The notes beneath the pieces are model-generated. The model worked only from the letters and a program-made list of their open reading frames with translations, did no database searches and was not told the origin of the DNA. From a virus: a DNA stretch of 60,783 bases. The stretch covers positions 1-60,783 of the IMG/VR virus record IMGVR_UViG_3300042922_000610; one strand, written 5' to 3'. Below, one piece after another: positions 54,366 through 60,783 of this stretch. Each line of letters starts with the position of its first letter. Positions within the stretch are counted from its first letter, which is position 1. The position numbers were made by a program, and so were the translations under genes.

Positions 54366-57068
54366 ATGGGTACCGAAATAAGTACAGCTTTCCGCCGAGC
54401 ATGGCGCCTCTATTCGACCGATGGCGTTCCCTCCTCTGGCGCGCATAGACCAAACAAGAAGGAAATATTCGAAGCTGGCGATACCGTGCAAAGTGTCGTT
54501 GATGGTGTTTCTGGTGATGTGGAAGGTGTTCAACAGAATATTTCCGATCTCCAAGACCAGGTAGCACAGCTGCAGGACTCGCAAGGTGCTGACGCCATCG
54601 CGGCGACCACGAAAGTTGCCTTGGATGCACTGGCAACGACGCTTGGCCTCGGCACGGCCGATCAGGGTAAGATCGGGCGCGTTTATGAAGACGCGACGGC
54701 TGCGAACAATGGCGACTATACCTGGACGGGATCTGCTTGGTCCTATGTCGGTCTTGATCGGATTGGCAAGGTCGAGGCAGCGGTCTCAGCGCCCATCAGC
54801 AGCTTCGATGGCGACCTGATCTACGACGAGAATGGTGTTCTAGGCATAGGTAAGACGCTCTATGTGCCGCGCGCGATGTATGCCCGCGTCGGCTCAACGG
54901 TTCTCAGCGGGTCATTCGGTACGGCTTCGTTGGCGATCCCGACGCACGTTGCCATGACGGCCACGAATAATTCCCTAGCGACCGTCTACATCGATCTCGA
55001 TGACGCTGCAAATCCCGTTAAAGTCGCCAATTTTAGCACTTTGCCAACTACGGCGAAGCCGAACAAAATCATCATTGTCGCTGAAATTCGGTCCGGCCGT
55101 GTGAAGAGCCCTCATCAGATTTTGAAGGTCGATGAGAATATCCGCGACCGGATCACGCCGCGCTTCCCGCTTGTCGTCGATGGCGATAAGTTGCTGATAC
55201 CGGCCTTCTATCACTATCGCCGAAGCACGAGTTTTACGCTCTACGCTCCCTCGGACGGTTCTCTCTACTGGGAGTTCGACCTGTCGACGAGTGCGTCGAG
55301 CGAGGTTCGTTTCTACTTCGATCGTATTGCGGCAGATGCAGGGGGCGTGCCTGTCAAGGCGGTCACTGGTACATCGTATCCGACCTTCCCCGACGGTGAG
55401 CTTACGGTGTTGATCGCGACCTCTCTGAATCGGGTCGTCAAGACCGACCATCCGATTTCTGGTCACGTCGCCGGCGGCGTTTTGCCAAATCTCTTTGCTC
55501 GTGGCAATGATCCAGACCGTGCTGCTCTGTTCGCGGGCGATACGGTCTTGACGGACGTTACGGATGTCGCGCTGACGGCTCTCGGAATTACCAGGGGTGT
55601 GACCGGCGCCGACGCCTTCTATGGAGCAAAGCTGGCTGACGATACACCAGCAGAAGGGTTCTTTTTTGCGCGCCTGTACATTGAAGCGAGCGTGGCAGAC
55701 ACATTCCAATCCCCGCGCCTCTATTTTCTGGATGATGGTGGCGCGACCCTATCGTCCTCCAGCCTTCTCCTCGAGAAGAAGCTTTCAACCACCGCAGCGC
55801 TCTACCTCATCATGGGACGTTACAGCCTGGCTAAGCGTCCGGCCTTTTTTAACATCGGCACTTCGCAGACAGCAGATCAAGTCAAGATCGCTGGAGCACA
55901 GGTCTATATTGGATCGGATTTCTACGGTTGGATACCGCGTGGCTCCTATCCGTTGGCGCGAAATGGCGACATCCTCTATGGGCCGCGGCATTTCTCTGTA
56001 GCCGGGCGTGAGCTGCCGTTCTTCCTCGAAGGGCTTGTCGCCGAGCGCGAGGAAGGTGAACACTTTCGCCTTGCGGTTTCCAAGGAGGCTGCGAACGCAG
56101 CGGCATTACCGTACGTGCTCACCGGAAGCGAGATGTTGATGCTTGACTATGCCAAGGCTACGGGGGCGGTGACACTCTCAGTGGAAGGCGAGCCTGGCAA
56201 TCGCAGCCGGCGGTTCCAGCGCAGTGTCGATATCAAGAGGGCCACCGGCCCGGTGGCCGGCACGGCAACCATTCTCGCTATCGGTGACAGCATCACTAAT
56301 CGGTTCTTCCTCGACAAACTCGATGCGAAGCTCGCCGCAATTGGGGTGACGCCGACCTTCATCGGCACCATCGACAATGCCGGCGAGAACGGCGAGGGAC
56401 GCGAGTCCTGGGAGTGGTCCGACTTCATCTATGCCGAGACACAGTTCGCTCCGGTGGCGGCAGGCGACGAGGCGATCTATCTCGCGCGCTCGAACGACGG
56501 CGACACCCAACTTTCGACAGACCGCTGGAACTTCAATCCGTTCATCAAAGCGGCGGCGGCAGGTCCTGGGGTCCACAACGGCTATGCCTTCGACCTTGAT
56601 TTCTACCTCGATCGGTTCTCGCTCGCCGACCCAGACTATGTGCTGATCAACCTCGGCACGAACGACATCAACCAAGCAGAACCGGCGGCAGCGCTGCTGC
56701 AGATCCGGCAGGGGCTTGAAGTCATTATCCCGAACATTCGGGCAAGCCGGCCGGCGGCGCGGATCGGCATAGGTCTGCCGAATGTGCCACGCTCAAACCG
56801 TTCGGACGGGAAATGGCGCGACGAGCAGGTGCCTGCGATCAAACTCATCCTCGACTATGTCGACGGGCTTGCCGACGCCAATATCGACATCCTGTCATAC
56901 TGGGCGCACATGTCGGCAAATGTCGGATGGTCGACGGCAATAGTATCGAGCGACGCCGGACAGACGCTGGCGACAATCTCCGACGATCTGCACCCGCAAG
57001 ACATCAACCGCCACTTCATGGCGGAGGTGGCGGCGCAGTGGATAGCATGTAAGGAGGCGGGCCTTTAG
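54366..57068 (+). CDS. Tail fibre with C-terminal SGNH/GDSL hydrolase
   Basis: 900 residues. A coiled coil (VEGVQQNISDLQDQVAQLQD) near residue 45 is followed by beta-rich fibre domains. The C-terminal about 280 residues are an SGNH hydrolase: block I AIGDSITN, Gly and Asn in LINLGTNDINQ, and catalytic Asp/His in SDDLHPQDINRH. It may remove acyl groups from a surface polysaccharide used as receptor. Rhizobial exopolysaccharides and lipopolysaccharides are acetylated, but the substrate is unknown. A hairpin with weak T-run overlaps its stop. Confidence 0.85.
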   Translation: MGTEISTAFRRAWRLYSTDGVPSSGAHRPNKKEIFEAGDTVQSVVDGVSGDVEGVQQNISDLQDQVAQLQDSQGADAIAATTKVALDALATTLGLGTADQGKIGRVYEDATAANNGDYTWTGSAWSYVGLDRIGKVEAAVSAPISSFDGDLIYDENGVLGIGKTLYVPRAMYARVGSTVLSGSFGTASLAIPTHVAMTATNNSLATVYIDLDDAANPVKVANFSTLPTTAKPNKIIIVAEIRSGRVKSPHQILKVDENIRDRITPRFPLVVDGDKLLIPAFYHYRRSTSFTLYAPSDGSLYWEFDLSTSASSEVRFYFDRIAADAGGVPVKAVTGTSYPTFPDGELTVLIATSLNRVVKTDHPISGHVAGGVLPNLFARGNDPDRAALFAGDTVLTDVTDVALTALGITRGVTGADAFYGAKLADDTPAEGFFFARLYIEASVADTFQSPRLYFLDDGGATLSSSSLLLEKKLSTTAALYLIMGRYSLAKRPAFFNIGTSQTADQVKIAGAQVYIGSDFYGWIPRGSYPLARNGDILYGPRHFSVAGRELPFFLEGLVAEREEGEHFRLAVSKEAANAAALPYVLTGSEMLMLDYAKATGAVTLSVEGEPGNRSRRFQRSVDIKRATGPVAGTATILAIGDSITNRFFLDKLDAKLAAIGVTPTFIGTIDNAGENGEGRESWEWSDFIYAETQFAPVAAGDEAIYLARSNDGDTQLSTDRWNFNPFIKAAAAGPGVHNGYAFDLDFYLDRFSLADPDYVLINLGTNDINQAEPAAALLQIRQGLEVIIPNIRASRPAARIGIGLPNVPRSNRSDGKWRDEQVPAIKLILDYVDGLADANIDILSYWAHMSANVGWSTAIVSSDAGQTLATISDDLHPQDINRHFMAEVAAQWIACKEAGL

Positions 57069-57079
57069 GGGCCCGCTTT
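57057..57079 (+). terminator. Terminator-like hairpin at the end of the tail fibre gene
   Basis: GCGGGCC (57057-57063) with GGCCCGC (57070-57076), loop TTTAGG, then only TTT. It overlaps the stop codon and lies before the leftward moron genes. Confidence 0.55.
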
Positions 57080-57117
57080 CTAGAGCGATCGTGAAGGGTA
57101 CACCCGATGATCCTCAG

Positions 57118-58218
57118 TCAGGCAGGAAGTTTGTAGGCTTCCACATACAGGGATTCGTCAGGCATGGTGTTATCGAACAACGTGGTATCACACATAGGCG
57201 CGGCCAAAGATCCGCCGTAGACGCTTGATCGAACGAGTTCAAAGCCTGCCTCTTTCATCGCGGCTGTCACCTTATCAACCGTCCACCAATTGATGTGCCG
57301 TGCGATATTGTTGATCGAAAAATCGACATGGCCACATAGCCAGTCGAGGAACTGCTCTTTCGGGAGTTCTGCGAACTTGACCTTAATCTCGTTCCACAAC
57401 TCCTCATTTTCATCCCGTACGCGCGGGGAATTGGTGAGCCCCGTGGCGACCGCCATTTTGAGGTAATCCAGAGGGTCGGCTGACAGCCTTTCGACGCCGT
57501 GCCGCTCGAACCAAGCGAGTGCGCGGTGAAAGAAGCGATCAGTGTTGTTCAACCTTGCGGCCGTGTAAAAAAGATCGGCATTGGGGCATGTGACGCGAAA
57601 GATGCCGCCTGGCTCAAGACACCGGTATGCCTCTCGAAACATTCTGAAAACGTAGTGGTCTTTGATGTGCTCGATCGTGTGGCTGGTGTAGGCAACAGCC
57701 ACGGACGCGTCCTCAAAGGGGATTCGTTCATCAGTGATGATGTTGTATTCGACGTACGATCCCTTACGGTGCGATTTGTAATGATCGCTGGAGACGTCAA
57801 GGTTCGTCCACTTGTCGTGGTAGAAGTGGCCCGCGCCGATATTGATCAGCCTCTTTCCGGCGTAGGCGCGATAGGCAAGATCATCACGATAGGCGCTTCT
57901 GTTGAGGCCTCTGAAAACATCGACCCTCTTTCTCAGGGATGCTATGTTTTTCTCGTGATCGGCGACGACGCTTTGCAGATCGACAACCTCGGCTCCACCA
58001 CTCGGTGAATTGACTAAGGTAAAATTGCCGTGCTTCTCGGTGACGACGTCGAACTCGGAGAGCAACTCGCTAAGCATTACTCTCTTGCTGTGGGCCAAAT
58101 CCCAGCTGTTCATAAGCTCTGGCTCAAGCATCGAAGGTTCGAATTTCTTCTCCTGCTCGACACAGGCATTAAGTCTGTTCTCAATGAGGGAGCGAAGCCT
58201 CCTCGCATTCTCAACCAT
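57118..58218 (-). CDS. SAM-dependent methyltransferase, probable glycan-modifying moron
   Basis: 366 residues. A helical N-terminal part (1 to about 115) precedes a class I methyltransferase: motif I region LINIGAGHFYHDKWTNLDVS, VAYTSHTIEHIKDHY and EAYRCLEPGGIFRVTCPNAD. Methyltransferases of this subtype often act on surface sugars. Running opposite to the late genes and next to the polysaccharide-acting fibre, it may alter the host surface in lysogens and hinder superinfection; this is inference. The start ATG 58218 follows a GGGG stretch with moderate fit. Confidence 0.78.
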   Translation of the reverse strand: MVENARRLRSLIENRLNACVEQEKKFEPSMLEPELMNSWDLAHSKRVMLSELLSEFDVVTEKHGNFTLVNSPSGGAEVVDLQSVVADHEKNIASLRKRVDVFRGLNRSAYRDDLAYRAYAGKRLINIGAGHFYHDKWTNLDVSSDHYKSHRKGSYVEYNIITDERIPFEDASVAVAYTSHTIEHIKDHYVFRMFREAYRCLEPGGIFRVTCPNADLFYTAARLNNTDRFFHRALAWFERHGVERLSADPLDYLKMAVATGLTNSPRVRDENEELWNEIKVKFAELPKEQFLDWLCGHVDFSINNIARHINWWTVDKVTAAMKEAGFELVRSSVYGGSLAAPMCDTTLFDNTMPDESLYVEAYKLPA

Positions 58219-58322
58219 TTTCTGCAGCCCCTTTTGCGGTCGTGGGGCGCTTTCTAGCAGAGTTCGACGGCAACGTCAGCGAGATTGTGGTCGTGTCGAG
58301 AGCCCCGCGCGAAGTTTAATTT

Positions 58323-58919
58323 TCACTCCTCGGGTGACGTTTGATTTCCTGCCCCGAGGAGATCGTTCGGATCAATACCGTTTTCCTTCCAAACATGCGC
58401 CACATGCTTTCCGAATAGACTCGCAATCTCTGCCTGCAGTTCGCGGGTACGGCCTGATGCCTCCTTAATTTGATCAATAGTATATATAATATATTTTTCT
58501 GAATTTTTCCGCGGATCAGCGTTTCTACTAATCCGAGGTCTGCACTCGATCTGCTCAATAGACCACGGAGGGCAAACAACATGTGTTCTGTGAACGATAT
58601 CATTTCTCATCTGAGACATTTGTTTCAGATTAACAGATAGATTCTCTATATCAATTCTTTCGTCAGGTAATGCTTCCAAAGCAACTTTTTTTAGAGTTTC
58701 GAGATTGCAAGAGAACGCCAAAGCTTCGTTGATTTCTTCAAGAGGAGTAATCTCCTGGAGGACCGTCCCGTATAAACGATTATACATCTCGTTTCTATGT
58801 GAGAGTCCTCTGGCTTGGAAAATGACGTTTTGCTCAATCTTGGCCCATTCGATTATAAATTCTCCAATTGCCGCTTTGATTTCAGACTCCGCTTTGATGC
58901 AGTCATCTCGAAAACTCAT
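58323..58919 (-). CDS. HEPN-like (RX4H) protein, candidate exclusion/toxin moron
   Basis: 198 residues from ATG 58919 (an AAGGGG site upstream). Fully helical, with EFIIEWAKIEQNVIFQARGL and the RX4H motif Arg105-His110 (MRNDIVHRTHVVC), the signature of HEPN ribonuclease domains used in toxins and abortive infection. The gene is markedly more AT-rich than its neighbours (58450-58800), so it was probably acquired recently. A TTGACA box (58979-58974, minus strand) could start it independently. It may cut RNA in response to another phage. Non-catalytic HEPN proteins also exist, so activity is unproven. Confidence 0.65.
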   Translation of the reverse strand: MSFRDDCIKAESEIKAAIGEFIIEWAKIEQNVIFQARGLSHRNEMYNRLYGTVLQEITPLEEINEALAFSCNLETLKKVALEALPDERIDIENLSVNLKQMSQMRNDIVHRTHVVCPPWSIEQIECRPRISRNADPRKNSEKYIIYTIDQIKEASGRTRELQAEIASLFGKHVAHVWKENGIDPNDLLGAGNQTSPEE

Positions 58920-59086
58920 GTCTGGTGCACCCCTTGGTAAATAAGGGCCGAGAAAATCTTGTAACGTCTTTTCTGTCAATTGTCGGCAGAGCGTTCCGGA
59001 CGGCACTGGTGAAGCCTCCCCAAACTCATGGACTTATAGACCCCCTACCGCACCCCACTAACCACCACCACATCGCAGGAGACACT

Positions 59087-59728
59087 ATGGACCGCGCGAA
59101 ATTCTTCGCTGCGGTGCGCTCACCTCTGTTCGCCGGCAAGCTATCCGACGCGCAGGTGAGGGGCATCGACGCAATTCTTGACGAGGCCGAGCGCCGCGGC
59201 ACTTCTCTAAGGCACCTGGCTTACATGCTCGCAACCGTCTTTCTCGAGACTGCCAAGACGATGCAGCCGATCGCGGAATATGGCAAGGGCGCGGGCCGCA
59301 AGTACGGCGTTAAAGGCAAGTACGGGCAGGTTCCCTATGGGCGCGGCTATGTCCAACTGACGTGGGACTCGAACTACGAGCGCGCCGATAAGGAGCTTGG
59401 CCTCAAAGGCGCGTTGCTGCGCAATTTTAATCTCGCGATGCGGCAGGACATTGCGGCCAAAATCATGTTCGAGGGCATGACCGCAGGCTGGTTCACCGGG
59501 CGCCGGCTTGCGGATTACATCGTCGGCGACAAGGCCGATTACGTCGGCGCGCGCCGGATCATCAACGGCACGGACAAGGCCAAGACGATCGCGGGGCATG
59601 CAGCCGTGTTCGAGGCGGCGCTGAAGGCTGGCGGCTACGGCACCCGCGCCGTTGTTCCGGCCGCTGGCGGCTTCTGGGCCGCGCTCGGCCGCTTCCTGCT
59701 CGCGCTCATCAAAGGGGGCAAGAAATGA
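59087..59728 (+). CDS. Endolysin (GH19-like muramidase/chitinase fold)
   Basis: 213 residues, ATG 59087 with ACCACCACCACATCGCAGGAGAC leader. HLAYMLATVFLETAKTMQPI (catalytic Glu in this block) and VPYGRGYVQLTWDSNYERAD match GH19-like phage endolysins. A C-terminal hydrophobic segment (GGFWAALGRFLLALIKGGKK) could anchor it in the membrane. First gene of the lysis block. Confidence 0.85.
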   Translation: MDRAKFFAAVRSPLFAGKLSDAQVRGIDAILDEAERRGTSLRHLAYMLATVFLETAKTMQPIAEYGKGAGRKYGVKGKYGQVPYGRGYVQLTWDSNYERADKELGLKGALLRNFNLAMRQDIAAKIMFEGMTAGWFTGRRLADYIVGDKADYVGARRIINGTDKAKTIAGHAAVFEAALKAGGYGTRAVVPAAGGFWAALGRFLLALIKGGKK

Positions 59729-59925
59729 CCGTCTGGATAAGGATCGCCCTCTACATGATTGCGGGCTGGCTTTATGGCTCCGGCTACATCGGCGAGGAAG
59801 TCAGGGCCATGATTACCGAGGATCCCGCCATCGCAGCCTCCATCGAGGCGGGCATTGTTGCCGCCATCGGCGCCATTCCCGTCGCGTGGTGGCAGTGGGC
59901 CAAGAAGATGGGGCGGCCGACGTGA
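59725..59925 (+). CDS. Holin-like membrane protein
   Basis: 66 residues with two helices (VWIRIALYMIAGWLYGSGYI and GIVAAIGAIPVAWWQWA) and a short charged tail. ATGA overlap with the endolysin and position suggest a class II-type holin. Confidence 0.72.
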   Translation: MTVWIRIALYMIAGWLYGSGYIGEEVRAMITEDPAIAASIEAGIVAAIGAIPVAWWQWAKKMGRPT

Positions 59926-60335
59926 TGTGGCTGCTCCGCTGGATTGCCGGCAAACTGACTGGCGACCTCGTAGGCGCGCTTGAGCGGGCACATGCTGCCC
60001 GCCTTGCCGCTGCAAACGACGCGCAGCGCATCGCTGCTGAGATCCAAATTAAAACGATCGAGGCCAAGATGGCGGCCAGCGCTGAGAGCGCGGCCGTCGT
60101 CAAGGAAGGCATGCAGCACAAGGTGTTCTGGATCCCCTGGCTGATCGCGTCCGTGCCGTGCGCGGCGTGGTTCGGCTGGGGCATGCTGGATTCGCTTGCG
60201 GGTGGGGCTTTGCCAGACGTGACCGCTTTACCGCCGCAACTCAAGGGTTATTCAGACGTGGTTTTCCAGAATATTTTCTATGCCGGCGCTGGCGTTGTTG
60301 GCGTTTCCGCTCTTGCAGGGGCGCTGAAAAGATGA
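59925..60335 (+). CDS. Membrane protein of the lysis block (second holin or spanin-like)
   Basis: 136 residues. An N-terminal helical, charged segment (about 10-65) is followed by two membrane helices (FWIPWLIASVPCAAWFGWGM and FYAGAGVVGVSALAGAL). Pattern is common in lysis modules of alphaproteobacterial phages. ATG 59925 overlaps the holin stop. Confidence 0.68.
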   Translation: MWLLRWIAGKLTGDLVGALERAHAARLAAANDAQRIAAEIQIKTIEAKMAASAESAAVVKEGMQHKVFWIPWLIASVPCAAWFGWGMLDSLAGGALPDVTALPPQLKGYSDVVFQNIFYAGAGVVGVSALAGALKR

Positions 60336-60616
60336 CGGGCGCCGAGATAATGTATGCCGTCGGCTTCTTCGTCGGCGTGTTCGGAGCCATTTTTGGCGTG
60401 TGGAAGTTTGTCGACGGAAAGATAGGAGCGGTACGCGATGAGCTATCTGCTCATCGTTTGCATGTCGCCGAATCCTACGTCACGAAGGCTGGAATGCAGG
60501 AACAGACCGCGCAAATCATGCGCGCGATCGAGGGTGTCGGCAATCGAATCGACGCTTTCGGGGAACGGCTAGACAGGGTTTTCGAGCAGCGCACCAGCCG
60601 CTCCACCAGAACATAA
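60332..60616 (+). CDS. Small membrane protein with coiled coil, last lysis gene
   Basis: 94 residues: one helix (AVGFFVGVFGAIFGVWKFVD), then a helical coiled-coil tail (QIMRAIEGVGNRIDAFGERL). One-helix plus periplasmic coil resembles an inner-membrane spanin subunit, but no outer-membrane lipoprotein partner is visible nearby. ATGA overlap with the gene before it. Confidence 0.6.
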   Translation: MTGAEIMYAVGFFVGVFGAIFGVWKFVDGKIGAVRDELSAHRLHVAESYVTKAGMQEQTAQIMRAIEGVGNRIDAFGERLDRVFEQRTSRSTRT

Positions 60617-60656
60617 AAGCGAGCGCGGCTCATTGCTGCGGTAGTCGCGCCAACTC

Positions 60657-60783
60657 GCCCCTATCCCTAACCGGATAGGGGCTTTTTTTGTTTGCGCCTT
60701 GACAAATTTGTAAAAACAGACTAATGTTTTTGTCCTTTTATCTTCGGGTTGGCTCCATGAAATTTACAAAACAGCGAGGCGGC
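60657..60783. repeat. Terminal direct repeat, right copy
   Basis: Identical to 1-127, including the terminator (60657-60689), operator-promoter and the first 27 bases of the GIY-YIG gene. It shows that the sequence is circular or circularly permuted and should be trimmed once. Confidence 0.93.

Noticed and set aside
1-60783. CRISPR array or insertion sequence
   Set aside because: No regularly spaced repeats and no transposase-like gene were seen anywhere in the window.

Overview
The window is the complete genome of a temperate, long-tailed (siphovirus-type) phage. Bases 1-127 recur exactly at 60657-60783, so the molecule closes into a circle of 60,656 bp. A host in the Rhizobiales is inferred from high GC, several small-protein families I associate with rhizobia and their phages, a gene-transfer-agent-like tail chaperone, and a tetrapeptide (ANDN) present in 19 different products. 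Integration is expected at a host tRNA-Thr(GGT) gene, because the 3' half of such a tRNA lies beside the integrase as attP.

Layout. (1) 1-1530: terminator, operator-promoter, a GIY-YIG homing endonuclease gene split by an in-frame amber codon, and two small genes. (2) 1546-9067: an operator-controlled rightward operon. It starts with an envelope cassette (secreted trypsin-like protease, TolQ/ExbB-like membrane protein, partner with one membrane helix and a DLWV motif, several tiny membrane proteins). It continues with a metallophosphoesterase, a Tad2-like (DUF2829) candidate anti-Thoeris protein, an HNH-AP2 homing gene, an HD hydrolase and a dNMP kinase, and ends at a terminator. (3) 9084-13740: attP, integrase, excisionase-like protein and small genes, all leftward from a strong promoter overlapped by two 16-bp operators. 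(4) 13746-15650: immunity region with an intact CI-type S24 repressor and a second repressor whose S24 domain has lost Ser and Lys. (5) 15718-35487: early/middle rightward genes for replication, recombination and DNA modification (Sak4-like ATPase, DUF669, phage DnaN clamp, PD-(D/E)XK nuclease, sigma-like factor, helicase, Gp157, two DNA methyltransferases, primase-polymerase/ATPase, VRR-NUC nuclease) mixed with small membrane proteins and a lipoprotein. (6) 35881-37865: three HNH genes, two of them preceded by the same structured RNA leader, and a candidate cos site. (7) 37906-57068: HK97-type packaging, head and tail genes, ending in a fibre with an SGNH hydrolase domain. (8) 57118-58919: two leftward accessory genes, a SAM methyltransferase and an AT-rich HEPN-domain gene. 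(9) 59087-60689: endolysin, holin-like proteins and the final terminator.

Regulation. Seven copies of the palindrome ACAAATTTGT (one with a mismatch) sit on -35 boxes reading TTGACA, at promoters spread over about 34 kb. This points to one regulator, most likely the second repressor, silencing early and accessory units together. CI has separate operators (16-bp palindromes built on CTACAATC/GATTGTAG) controlling the leftward integration operon. About 19 genes start from an almost identical leader (CACCAC, AGAGGAGAC, ATG), and ten of these carry a hairpin with ACC in the loop just upstream.

The strongest candidates for something undescribed are the covarying pseudoknotted leader shared by two unrelated HNH genes, the hairpin translation-leader module, the operator network with a protease-dead repressor, the protease/ExbB/ExbD-like cassette, and the HEPN gene. 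Functions are read from motifs by eye; no database search was run.
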